A DNA stretch of 64,000 nucleotides from Myripristis murdjan (Eukaryota > Chordata > Actinopteri > Holocentriformes > Holocentridae): the NCBI RefSeq assembly GCF_902150065.1, contig NC_044001.1, positions 20,623,939-20,687,938 on the forward strand. Direction: 5' to 3'. The notes beneath the pieces were generated by a model, which worked only from the letters and a program-made list of their open reading frames with translations, was not told the origin of the DNA and searched no databases. Positions 9,624 to 21,216 of the stretch are shown one piece after another. The stretch's first letter is position 1, and each line of letters begins with the position of its first letter. Made by a program: the position numbers and the translations under genes.

Positions 9624-12600
9624 GAGCTTTATTTCCAGTGTTTTCAAAAGGTGTTTTTGTTACATAAGACCAGGTTTTAAAAAAAAAAAAAAACAGTTTG
9701 ATGCTGTATAGTGTATACAGCATTATTTCAAAGAGGTACCTGCAATCATAATTTACAGACAGTATTTATCAGTGTCTGTGCACAGGAAACATCTTGAACT
9801 TTATCACATTGAAGGTTCATGTCCAGACACCTCTGTGTGAACAAAGATTTTCTCATTCTTTTAGCATTACCCAATAGCAGACATCCCTTGTTTAAGAAAG
9901 ATCACACAATTTTTCCAAGATCCCAGTTTAGCAAAGATGTAACTAATTACATTTTCTCATGTCACTGCACTTGAGCAGCTTGTTTTGTCTGCTTTGTTAA
10001 GTGTCAAGAATTTTACTTTGACACCATTTTACTTAGGCTTTGTGCTTGACTACATTTTAAATCACATCCATTACTCACAGCCAGTGCATTTTAACAACAA
10101 AGGAGCAGGCTGGTTTTACTACACATTTACATGTGCACTTTATTTTGTAATTTCCAAATGTTCCAAGTAAATGAGCTAACAGCTAACATTATTCTTTTTC
10201 TAAAATAGCAATCAGTAACTTTTACTCTGAGTAAACACACATGCACATACATACTTGTCTCTCTAGTACTTCTACTGTAAAATACCAACAAAGTAACGGG
10301 ATATTCAAGTCTTCATTCTTGGTGTGATTGGTACTTTGATAAAGGCAGCGTCAAGGCTTCCACTCTCCACTCTGATTTAGTCAGTGCTGACGAGAAGACG
10401 CACCCAGTGGAGGAATTTAACCTGTCAGTCACCACAGCACCTGAATGGGTGACTCCTGTGTTTACATGGCAAAGTGTGATAAGAAAGAAGACATTTGTGG
10501 TTAAGGTGAAAACAGAAATGAGATTTTAGATAAAAGTTTTATTTTACAGAGGAGATCATTGCAGTTTCAGTTGCCACTGCAAAAGTGGTGGTGGCAAAAC
10601 AGGTTCTGCAGTCCTCAAAGTGCCTGTGCACCTCAGTGTCCACGGGTCCTGAGTAGTTAAGAGGTTATTTGTACACCTTTTTCTCATTTGAGCCTGTCTG
10701 GGTTGTTCTGTGAATGCACAAACTAGAAATCTCATTACCAAACCCTCCCAGCCCTCTGGGGCTATTGTTTTATTCCTGTACCAGCTCCCTCTGTGTTGGT
10801 ACATGTCCCTGTGTTCAGTCTAACAGCACCAACACTGGAGAGTGAGCTGTGTTTTTCCTGTTGTGTTGCGCCTGCTTGTTGAGACGTGTGGCTGACAGAG
10901 GTTGAGTCATGGGGTGCATTCCAGCAGGTGAGCCCCACAGACTGCCTGGACCAGTTCATCGGACGCCAACAAGGAAGTTTCCATCCCTCCTCCTCCTCCT
11001 CCACAGTTGGACTCCCAGTGCTGCCGAGGCAGATGTTTACATGTTCTTAACCCTCACCTGTCCTGAAAAGTGCAACCACTGATGATACAACCTCTTTATC
11101 GGTCATGCTGTTTTCAGTTTTATTATTAATCAAATTAGAGCCTATTACAAAGTTTTCAATCATTTCTGCGCAGAGAAATCTATGTGCAATTTGATAAAAA
11201 GTCAAGGGCCCCTATCAAAAGTGGCCAAAATAAATACATGCAGTAACATAAGATTAGCCATTTTCTTCTTGAAATGAGAAAAATCAGACAGCAGTTGAAA
11301 GCATTTCATATCAACTCAGGCCAAAGTCGTTTGTTTCATTTAGCAGATTGATTCAGCTGAATTTATTTATGCTTTATTTATTTATAATCAGTGCATGAGG
11401 GTAATCAGTGAATAATTTTAGTGTATTCCATTACATCCAGTGTGTAACATACTGCACTGAACACTTGCATATATAATTATAATCATTGTGAAAATATTAA
11501 AAATGAAAGTGTAAGAAAAGTTGCCCTCTTCTTTTGGTGTCCTGTGCTTATGAAACGTTCTCTCAGCAGGTCACTGATGACATCCCTGAAGGTACAGATA
11601 CATATGAGTAAATAATGATTTTGGAAGGATATGATGAGTGGTACATTTCCTTTCATCCTTTTGTAATGCGTGAGTGCAGCAGTCAATAGCGCTGAAAGCT
11701 GGCATCTGTGTAAAAGAACTGGCAAGTTGTGGCACGGCTGGCACATTTCACAACCTCATATTTGATGTTTCTTTCTGAACCAAAAACACCATTCAGTGAC
11801 TATAATAATCTGCTTTTTTCCCAGCAGCAACGATTCTGAATACAGAACTGAAATGCAGACGTAGTAGTGCAATTTTAATTATTATTTATAGGTATAAAAC
11901 AATAATATCAATTAAAAAGGTTTGGTTGTAAAAGTGGGTGGATGCTTGTGAGACAGGGGAGACAACACAGTTTGTAATCCAACATGTGTTTAGGGAGTTC
12001 ATGGACAGTAACAGTAGAATGCAGGTCTGTACACGATGAGGGAAATATGATACACCTAATCTATTGTTTCCTGTTGCCATTTTGCCAGTGTAGCACAAAA
12101 CAAAGTTAAACAAGAGTCAATAAAGTACATAAAAAGGAGGGCTGGTAACATGACCAAGAGTTTAGAGTTGGAAAAAAAGGCATTGAAATTGATATGAATT
12201 CCCTCTGTGATGTAGACATTGCTTCGCCCTCTGCCCCACCTGAGTCCCCCACCTCTTTTCCACCGCCCACCTCACTTTATCCTGTCACCTTACCCCACCC
12301 CACTGTCCCAAAACAAGACGTTGCCAAGCACCAGTGCTGTTGCACCTCCGGAAGCTCTCAACAAATAGGGAGGGAGTAAATGAACAAGAGCAAAAAAACG
12401 CATTCACCTCGGGGTGTGTCTGTGACTGACGTGAATCAAGGTATTCTCAGACAGGTTGGAACAAGGGAGCCGGCCTGTTGTTGGAAGCTGGGGGCACCAG
12501 GAACACAAAACAACAGGCTTTTAACTCAGGGCTCCTAAACATTTCCACATAAGGGGCACCCCAAAATTGATACACATAATGCAACCAACCCCCATTTAAT

Positions 12601-12729
12601 AATATTTTATCCTAAGGAAGCCCAAGATTTTTGTTATTAGATATGACATGGCACACGTGTACACTGTAGGTGGGGGAATAACCACATCAGGGGGGGTGAA
12701 ACCTGCCATTTAAACAATAATCCTTTCAT

Positions 12730-12798
<69 letters not shown>

Positions 12799-13040
12799 GA
12801 GTGAAGCAACAGTGGAAATGAATTCTTCTTCACTGTGGTGCCTCATGTGGCAAACACTGCTGGCCCTGATCTGATCTCAGACAACCAGATAACTTCCTCC
12901 TCAGATAATTTCCACAGTTCAGTACCGGCATGCATATTTAAAAGAAGGGGGTTCAAAAGGCCCAATTGCAGGTTGCAGGATTTTTCTCTGTATTAGATGA
13001 CTTCAAATGCGAAAAGACCAAGGTATTAGATTTGTTACCG
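9624..13040. other. intergenic between the two connexin genes
   Basis: AT-rich spacer with no convincing gene. It holds a long (CA)n tract near 12.73-12.80 kb. Around 12525-12600 the sequence starting cagggctcctaaac resembles the end of a hAT element, but no partner end was found. Open frames in this interval look like chance. Confidence 0.5.
12733..12796. repeat. (CA)n microsatellite, about 64 bp
   Basis: Uninterrupted CA dinucleotide tract in the spacer between the two connexin genes. Confidence 0.97.
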
Positions 13041-13046
13041 GATACT

Positions 13047-13048
<2 letters not shown>

Positions 13049-13123
<75 letters not shown>
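13049..13123. repeat. (GA)n microsatellite near the gjb3 promoter
   Basis: Pure AG/GA tract of about 75 bp. It is followed at 13124-13320 by GC-rich sequence with CpGs and a possible donor (tgtggtaggtg, about 13325). That segment could be the non-coding first exon of gjb3, spliced to an acceptor close to 14100. GA tracts near promoters can bind GAGA-type factors or form triplexes; any role here is inference. Confidence 0.85.
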
Positions 13124-13128
<5 letters not shown>

Positions 13129-14150
13129 CATCTGGGGCGCCTCAGTCCGTCTTCTGTAAACCACACCCACAGGCTCATTTCTCAGGACTGCGCTCCTTTA
13201 CCTGTCGAGCGCGACCGAATCTGTGCGTTTAAGGACTAAAACGAAAACAAGGCAGCGACAAATCCACCGGCGACGTCTATTCACATGTCTTCGATGTAGG
13301 AATGGAGTGATCTGCTTCTTGTGGTAGGTGAAAAAGCTCAATATCCTGAACTTATGATGTGGCTGTGAGGATGAGTTGTAGATGCGCAAAGTTTAAAGTT
13401 GCTGTTTGATTTACAGGAGGGTAAAGTGACTGAAAAAAAAAAACAAAACAAAAAAAAACAAAAAAACAGGCAAATTCCAGAGATCGAATATTAATTTGTT
13501 GTGTTTGATTCAATAGCTGGTGGAAACGAACTATATATCTTTCATAGTCTTAGACACAGGAGCCATTTTGTCGGAGAACCCATACCTGTCAGAAAGTATG
13601 CGCTAAGAACGTCAAACATTTCTTTTGTTGAATAACCACAATGACTTGTTTTAGTCGTTCTGTTTAGAGAAATACTTGTACAGGCAAAACAATTCAGGGC
13701 ATAAATGTATGTTTATTACATATATGTACTAAAGATCCTTATTATTCAATTATTTGATACACACAAAGTGTAATAAAAACACAAGTCATTAATCTTTCCT
13801 TTATACAAAGTGTTTGCTTTGAGGCCTACCTGTAACTGAAGTGTGTTCAGTCACTGTTGGCTCCTAGTGGGGCTGATTGTATGACTCATGTGTGAATATT
13901 TTCCTTCAGTTTAATGTTCAGACTTGTAAGGTAAATGAGCAATAGAAAGTTTCATTATAAGGTAATGTGTTCATAAGCCCATCTTGGATATGGGGACAGC
14001 ATTATTACTAAACTACACATTGTGAGTGCAGGTTGTTCACACAAAACAGCCTTGTTCACCCATTTTTTCCCCTCTTCCATGTCCAGGTAAACTACAGCTA
14101 GAAGAGAAAGAGGAAATTCAGAGAGGAGACGTTGACACCCAGCCCAAGAC

Positions 14151-15005
14151 ATGGACTGGAAGACGTTCCAAGCCCTCCTCAGTGGGGTTAACAAGTACTC
14201 CACAGCCTTTGGTCGGATATGGCTGTCGGTGGTGTTTGTGTTCAGGGTGATGGTGTATGTGGTGGCAGCAGAAAGGGTGTGGGGAGATGAGCAGAAGGAC
14301 TTTGACTGCAACACCAAGCAGCCTGGCTGTGCCAATGTCTGCTATGACCACTTCTTCCCAATCTCCCACATTCGCCTGTGGGCCCTGCAGCTCATCTTCG
14401 TCACCTGCCCCTCCTTTATGGTGGTGATGCACGTGGCGTACCGTGACGACCGTGAGCGCAAGCACCAGGCCAAGTTCGGCGAGGAAGTGAAACTGTACAA
14501 CAACACGGGCAAGAAGCACGGCGGCCTGTGGTGGACCTACTTGCTCAGCCTCTTTGCCAAGACAGGCATCGAGGTGGGCTTCCTCTACATCCTCCACCAC
14601 ATCTACGACAGCTTCTACCTGCCCCGGCTGGTCAAGTGCGAGGTGTCGCCCTGCCCCAACCAGGTGGACTGCTACATCGGTCACCCCACCGAGAAGAAGG
14701 TCTTCACCTACTTCATGGTGGGAGCCTCGGCCCTCTGCATCGTGCTCAACATCTGCGAGATCATTTATCTGATCTCCAAGCGCATCGTTCGCATCGCAAA
14801 CAAGATGAAGAGGCGCAATCGCAACGTGGCCGTGAATCACAACGGCTATGACGATGACACCATTAACAACTGCAGCATACCTATGACGACGTTGGAGCCG
14901 AAGGAAAAGCCTCCAGCCACGAAGCCCTCATACAGGTTCTCATCGACGCTCAAACTCTCAGACAAGATGCGGGCCTCTGCACCGAACCTGTCCTCTGCCT
15001 CATGA
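14151..15005 (+). CDS. gjb3: gap junction beta-3 protein (connexin 31-like), 284 aa
   Basis: Four-pass beta connexin. It opens [20 protein letters not shown], almost identical to mammalian GJB3 (Cx31). Loop 1 has [12 protein letters not shown] (docking cysteines 53, 60, 64) and loop 2 has [14 protein letters not shown] segments lie at the same places as in the upstream paralogue. The protein ends [13 protein letters not shown], echoing the ASAPNL tail of human GJB3, which settles the orthology. Cysteines and aromatic residues of all helices are present and there is no break. The coding part is one exon, and a splice acceptor probably lies shortly before the ATG. Runs of 25-28 identical bases are shared with the GJB4-like gene (see findings). 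Confidence 0.95.
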   Translation: MDWKTFQALLSGVNKYSTAFGRIWLSVVFVFRVMVYVVAAERVWGDEQKDFDCNTKQPGCANVCYDHFFPISHIRLWALQLIFVTCPSFMVVMHVAYRDDRERKHQAKFGEEVKLYNNTGKKHGGLWWTYLLSLFAKTGIEVGFLYILHHIYDSFYLPRLVKCEVSPCPNQVDCYIGHPTEKKVFTYFMVGASALCIVLNICEIIYLISKRIVRIANKMKRRNRNVAVNHNGYDDDTINNCSIPMTTLEPKEKPPATKPSYRFSSTLKLSDKMRASAPNLSSAS

Positions 15006-16116
15006 TCAAGAACTGTGCCAAAGTCAGGCCAAAGACTCATAGATCACCCGTGCTTGGGCTCCACCTCCATTAAAGACCTCAGACACCACACTCGAATCTT
15101 GGAAGCTGGGCTGTAGCTCAGCTCTGGATTCATCCTGTGGATCCATGTGTCCACACCGTATCCTAAGACTCTGTTTGAAGAGACTACCCCTGTGATCAAG
15201 TCACTACCTACAATATGTACAGGTCAAATTAGGATAAAGTTGATTTGTTAATGTTACAAGTTACTTTTTGAAAACAAGAAATGTCTCAGGGCTGTTTTTT
15301 CTTACATCCCACCCTTTATTTGAACATTCCAGTATGGTTTCCGGCCAGGTCTTGGAGGTGTAACATGGGAGGGGTAGGCAATGAAACGCTCATGTTGAAC
15401 TGTTCAGCCACAAACAAGGAGGCAGGTACTCAGGACACACCTGTCAGAGGTATTCTCGCCCACACTGCCAATCTTTGCTGTGGTGCGTAAGGGCACTCCA
15501 TTTTCCCCGAGTGTTAAATCAAGCGCACACATTTCAGTGATGTATTTATAGCCATGACTTTACTTTCACAATTTGATGCCTTGATGACATGTTTCAGTTT
15601 ATCAGCAAGGTAGAGCCACTAAAGAGTAGCAAATCTTTTTGTATTGGAAAGCGTTTGCAACTGTTATGTAATCATTGTTAATAGAGGCTTTTGGCTAATA
15701 CTTGATACTTAGGTTTTCACTACATGTTTTGTATTTGGATTGGATTTATTAGTGAAAAACACACAGCTATCAAACATACTGTATATCTTTTTATCTAAAG
15801 CCTCCGCAGATGTGCTTGGTGTCAGGTTTATGCTGCACAGACACACACTCTACATAGACTGCCTGTGTTTTGACATGCTTGTACACAACCTCTCCTCATC
15901 CAAGTCCACTGTTGATTCAAATAAGGCTAAAGGAATGCCGCTGTTTAAGTCTGTGTTGGTGGAGCCGGGAAACACAAGTGGAGGAGATGGGAGGAGGCGT
16001 GGACAGATGGTTCACTGGACTATAATGTGAGCATCTGGAAGTGACACATCCTCCACAGTGGAAACATCAGCTGTAAAATTGTTTTGTACACATTGTTTAT
16101 AATATCATTTTTTATA

Positions 16117-16122
16117 AATAAA
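16117..16122 (+). terminator. gjb3: gjb3 poly(A) signal
   Basis: AATAAA about 1.1 kb after the gjb3 stop, followed by ggtgtgtgcag. The 3'UTR would span 15006 to about 16140. No other gene-like content was seen in it. Confidence 0.65.
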
Positions 16123-17794
16123 GTACTGAAGGTGTGTGCAGATATTTGCTGTTATGCCTGTTTTTAAATAACAGTAAAAGGTGACTCAAATAAAGGTATT
16201 TTTAGATCTGCAGTACAGCTCAATGGGAAATACGGCCTCAGATGGTCTAAAAAACATGACTGGAAGGAAGTAACGATTTTTCTCCAGTGAAGATGTGTGA
16301 TTGTCCGCACGTCCTTGTCATTGCAGAACTGGATTTTCACTTCCTGTTGATGGGCAACAGATGCGTCTTTGAGTATTTGCCCACACTGTAGTGCCAAACT
16401 GATCTCACGTCTTCTCATGTTCTGTAAACATTTACTTAACTATGTCAGTTTCCACTGGTTCATGACTAGGTGAATTTTCTCAGGTATCTGATTGCGGCCT
16501 TGTTTCCTCATCTCTTGGTGATGTGAGGTTTTGTGGAATGGTAACGTGCTGTAAGAATCTCAGTGCACCAGTCAGGCTCGTCTGTCAGGTTTGTCCAAGG
16601 TGCGGCAAAGAACATAGCTTTTGTTTATCCTGAATCAGCCAAAGTTCAAAATCATAATATAGATTTGAAACAGTTAGATCTCACTGGGGTTTCTTATGGT
16701 CATGTGGTGAATGGTTATTGTAAGAAAAAATCTGTACAACTGAATCTTCACTGAAATAATGTTGGATATTACATATCCATGGCAGATTATTCCTCAGTTT
16801 CGTTACAAACAACAGGTATTTCTCTATCCTCATACTTACTATAGGACAGCCACTCCCAGAGCCTCTTGCTCTGTTGCAATACTGAAAAGCCTCAATAAAT
16901 TCTGAAACACTTAATTTATGAACCAGCATTTATTATTTTTAAAACACAAAACTATTGTTATACATATATATACATTTTTGAATCGTAAAAGCAACCATTT
17001 TAAAATAAATATTTACACATTTAAGTAACGCTATAAACAAACAATTGATATTGTTTAAAATCAGTGGAGCACAGCACAAACACATTTTTCTCACAAGCCA
17101 GCAAGATGCTCAAGCTCATAAGGACTGATGGTATCCCATGATGCTCCTTACCAACATGGTCAATGCTATGACCGTGATCACAGCATACAAATGATTATTG
17201 ACTGGGTATTACTTATATTTTGTTGTTGGAGCTGTTTTGTTTGTTTTGTTTTGTTTTTAAAACATAACCAGTGACCTAATCCATCCCTTAACTACTGATA
17301 CTGGCTGGTCACACAGTTTTAGATTTAGAAATGAAGGCTGTGCATACTCCCCACATGATCAATCAAACATCACAAACACTATGTGGCTTTATCATTTTTC
17401 CCTTCATGAGTTATCCCACTTAATAATAAGGCTATGTCTACAGTTTGGCTTATCAAATTCCCAGAAAATACTGTAAGCCCAAAACCAATTTGCCCAAAGG
17501 CCCATGGATTTGACTATTTAAAAGCCGGTATTCTGGTCAAGGCATTGGGTGTGAGAGGCGGGAGGAGTACAACTTGGACAGACTGTACATAAGGCACCAT
17601 TCCAGCAATGCTTTCATATGCCAATTATAAAACCAAATCGAAGGGAAGGGTCTGTACCATCAAAATATTTAAATAAATTCTCATACCAGTACATGATGAA
17701 TAAAATTAAATCCACAATAGGCAGAAGTAAACATAGATGATGGCTGCAAGTGGATGTGGCTATTCAATGAGATGGTCCAGTGTTTGGGTTTAGC
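16123..17794 (-). other. hmgcl: convergent spacer and probable hmgcl 3'UTR
   Basis: Between the gjb3 3' end (+) and the hmgcl stop codon (-) no reading frame is convincing. A minus-strand AATAAA (plus-strand TTTATT at 16929-16934) could end a long hmgcl 3'UTR, so the two genes would converge with about 0.8 kb between their ends. AT-rich throughout. Confidence 0.4.
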
Positions 17795-20415
17795 CTACAG
17801 TTTGCAGGTGGCCTGGGCCACTTTGGAGTTGGTCTTCCTGTTCAGGGACCGACAGATGAAAGCTCCAGCATCCATTAGCTTAGAAAGGTCCACTCCCTGA
17901 AAGGATGACAGACAGAAACAATCAGTCAGAGCAATGTTTAATTCATTTGTTTCATGAGACAACTGACAAAAGAGAAGTAAACACAGCACCTGCAAACTAC
18001 ACTGTGAAAATAAAAGAGAGGGGAAGCCAAAGAGAAAAGTTCTGGATTCTTACTGTGTGAATGCCCAGTCCATGCATCATATAGACCACATCCTCTGTGG
18101 CAACATTCCCAGAAGCACCCTGGGCGTACGGGCAACCACCCAGTCCAGCTACTGAAGAGTCGACTACACTGATGCCCATCTGCAAAACAAAGGGAATCTT
18201 TAACTTGATACAAGTCGAGGTAATATTACCTAGATAGTAAATGAACTACAAATCACCATGACCACCACCATTTCTGACCTGCAGAGCTATGAGGATGTTA
18301 GCGAGGGCCTGGCCGTATGTATCGTGGCAGTGGACTGCCAGGGCACTGACAGGCACCTCCCTGCTCACTGCCTCCAGCATCTCAGTCATGCCACCTGGAG
18401 TCCCCACTCCGATGGTGTCGCCCAGTGAGATTTCATAGCAGCCCATGGAGTACAGACGCTTCGCTACCTGCAAGGGGGACAAAGCATGATATGGTAACAA
18501 AGTTCAAGTTCAAGTTAATATTATTATAAGCCTTAATCTCTGTTTACAGTCTCAAAATTCTTTACAGGATCATGGATTACAGAGAACAAAGAAAATTCCA
18601 CTGACCTAAACCACAAAAAGTCAGATCTTATGATGATGTATGTTATATTAGTTTGCCAAGCAATATGAGATGTCTATTAGTGAATGAGAAGGAAAGAGAG
18701 AACTTGAGCCAAGTAAGAACTTACATGTGCAACTTTTCCAGGCGCTACTTTGCCTTCATACGGGCATCCAAGCACACATGACACATAACTGTGGGGACAA
18801 GAAATGTAGGTAAGAGTTATGCCAGAATCAAACGTTAAAATCCAAGTGATTTTTTTATTTTCACAAAACTGTTAAAATTGCTGCAAGCAGAGTAGACTCA
18901 CCCTCTGACAGGCACATTAGCCTCTTTAGCTGCCTTCATGACCTCCTCAAAGCGTTGCAAACTCTCATCCACTGAGCAGTTTATGTTCTTCTTACTGAAC
19001 AGCTCAGATGCAGCACCAAATATGGCTACTTCTGTGGCTCCTGCCTTCACCTGCAGGGAGAGAGAGAGAGAGCAAGGAACAGTTATATTTGCTTGTGGCA
19101 GCTGTGCAGTCAGCTCAAGGTGTTCCAAAGTTTGTTGCACTGAAGCACAAACCCCCAGAGATGATCAGAATGGGCTGACCAATAAGCAAACTGCAGTAAA
19201 TCTGAGAGAAAACTGATGTGATTCAATTCATATGTCATGAACTCAAGAGTTAATGTAGCCATTTTATTTGATACCAGTTTTCTTTCTGTTTATGCACACC
19301 TGAGCTCATACTGAAACACACTAGAAGAACACTGCTGCAATACAAAAAAACACAAACAAACAATTCAACCCCTATAGTTATAGCTATGAAACTGATTAAA
19401 TCAGTGTAATGATCTGAGTGTGTGTTGATCGTGATGTTTGATACACACAGCTGCCTGGAAGCCCTTTAGGTTGGGAGTGAGGACCGGGTACGACACTCCA
19501 GGTTTTCTACTGATTCCCTTCATCACCTCCACTTGGTCTGCCATCTAACATTGAAGAAAAAAAACAAAAGAAAGGAATAACCACAGATGAGAAACAATGC
19601 ATTTTGTGTGTTTGTAATGCCTGCAGTGGGTGTGTCAGGCTTTTGCATCATCGTCATCAGCATCAGCCTGCTACTCACCTGTGGAACCCATTTGGGAGAG
19701 ACAAAGCTGGTGGCTTCGATGACTGGAAGCCCTGAGTCTGACAGCATGTCAATCAAATGGATTTTGGTCTCGGCCGGAACAATGGTCTGAGAGTTGAAGC
19801 AACAAAACAAGCAAATGAGAAAAATTACAAATAAACACAACGCTTGGATCAATTCAATTTGGATGTAATTATTAATTCCAACACTATTACACACACGAGC
19901 CGTGCACCCTCTCATTTATTAGAGGCATTTGTAGAATGGAGTAGTTCACTGTTTGGTTATTATTGTTATCACTGTAAACATGTATATTCACTTCACGTTA
20001 CCTTTTCATTCTGAAGACCATCCCTTGGTCCCACCTCCACTATTTTCACTCTCTCCGGGAGATTTTTACTGGCACTCCCACCAACCTGACATGCACACAC
20101 ACACACACACACACACACATTTTAAGTAAATGTGTAATATAACAGCGTTAACAGATCAACTGAGTTAAAGCCAGTAGGTTTACTTAGCTAGCTCATTATG
20201 TAACCTTTACTGTTGAGAAGGCTAGCGCTTAGCTGACAGGAATTTAACTCGAGTGCCTATTTAAACTCGCTAAATTTAATCCACTGGACGTCGAGAATTA
20301 AAGTCTAAAAACTCACTGCTTTGGCCACAGCGGCAGAACAGGAGAAGGCTAGGCACTGGTGACCCATTTTGGGCTTTAAAGTGCTTCTGTTGACAAGTCT
20401 CATTACAGCCGCCAT
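17795..20415 (-). CDS. hmgcl: 3-hydroxy-3-methylglutaryl-CoA lyase
   Basis: Cleaves HMG-CoA to acetoacetate and acetyl-CoA, the last step of leucine breakdown and of ketone-body synthesis, in mitochondria and partly in peroxisomes. Nine exons on the minus strand: 20317-20415, 20002-20085, 19679-19786, 19449-19544, 18902-19050, 18725-18788, 18279-18467, 18054-18179, 17795-17896. All phases fit, giving 338 aa (human 325). Residues 1-33 form a basic, Ser/Ala-rich mitochondrial presequence. The TIM-barrel active site is complete: GPRDGLQNE with Arg54-Asp55, the metal-binding HCHDT with His246 and His248, the GLGGCPYA loop with catalytic Cys279, and Asn288 in GASGN. The C-terminus CKL is a peroxisomal targeting signal as in mammals. 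The start codon lies 20 bp from a CRE. The gene is intact. Confidence 0.97.
20094..20119. repeat. short (CA)n in hmgcl intron 1
   Basis: CA tract beginning a few bases on the intron side of the exon 2 acceptor. It reads TG on the transcribed strand and makes up the region before the acceptor. Confidence 0.9.
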
Positions 20416-20434
20416 GACAGTCCAGCCTCGGTTG

Positions 20435-20442
20435 TGACGTCA
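20435..20442. promoter_or_regulatory. hmgcl: consensus palindromic CRE (TGACGTCA) at the hmgcl promoter
   Basis: The exact CREB/ATF palindrome TGACGTCA lies 20 bp upstream of the hmgcl ATG, within GC-rich sequence (tgacgtcacgtcgtccggg). Being this close to the start codon, it is in the core promoter or the 5'UTR. Regulatory function is inferred from the motif. Confidence 0.6.
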
Positions 20443-21216
20443 CGTCGTCCGGGATCGTCCTCTATCGCTCTCACAGGCGCTGCAATACCGCCATCTACAG
20501 GCCAAACCGAAGAACTACAACATCTGTCTGTTTTCTTTTGGATACTGAAGATGAAACACCAAAACAAAGTCATCTATAAAAATATCTTTTATGTGTCAAA
20601 AAGTAAAAAAGGAAATAAATAATAATCGGCATTGTTTCATAGGACATATCCAATCAAGCACTATCATAAAAAAAGCCCCACAATAGCGAGTCATTGTCAT
20701 AAAATCTTCTCATTGTAGAATTTCTTTACAGGCAATGGCACAGAGTCCTCTTCATTTTGACATTGTCATTTTGTTTTTCTTTAGCATAATTTTTAGAGTC
20801 TCAAAAATGGCAAAGATATCAAGCATGCATGTGGAAAACATATAATGTTTGAAGAGTTATTATATAATTACATCCAAAGGAAAAAACACAAAACGAAAAC
20901 ACTGAATGTGCATGCATAAATTATGCTTTGGATAATGCAAATCTTTATGAAGATTGACAAAAAAAGCATTCCATTTTGTCACAAAGGTCATAAATTTTCT
21001 TGGAAAATAATAATTAACCAGTTGCATTTAACTAATGGATAATTAATATATGATAAAGGTGTGTATTTACATCACTGGATCATACATTTTATGCATAAAT
21101 TTACTTGCATGGCTTTAACACATACAACAGCTCTGCTCATACGCGCACGTGCACACACACGCACGCGCTCGCGCACACACACACACACACACACTCTTTG
21201 ACACTTTGGTCCTATT
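20443..21216 (-). other. hmgcl upstream region and probable zbtb8a 3'UTR
   Basis: AT-rich, without a credible frame. The part near 21216 should be the 3'UTR of zbtb8a, which runs toward hmgcl on the same strand. A mixed CA/CG run occupies 21139-21194, right behind the zbtb8a stop codon. No clear minus-strand AATAAA was found, so the end of the transcript is not fixed. Confidence 0.4.
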
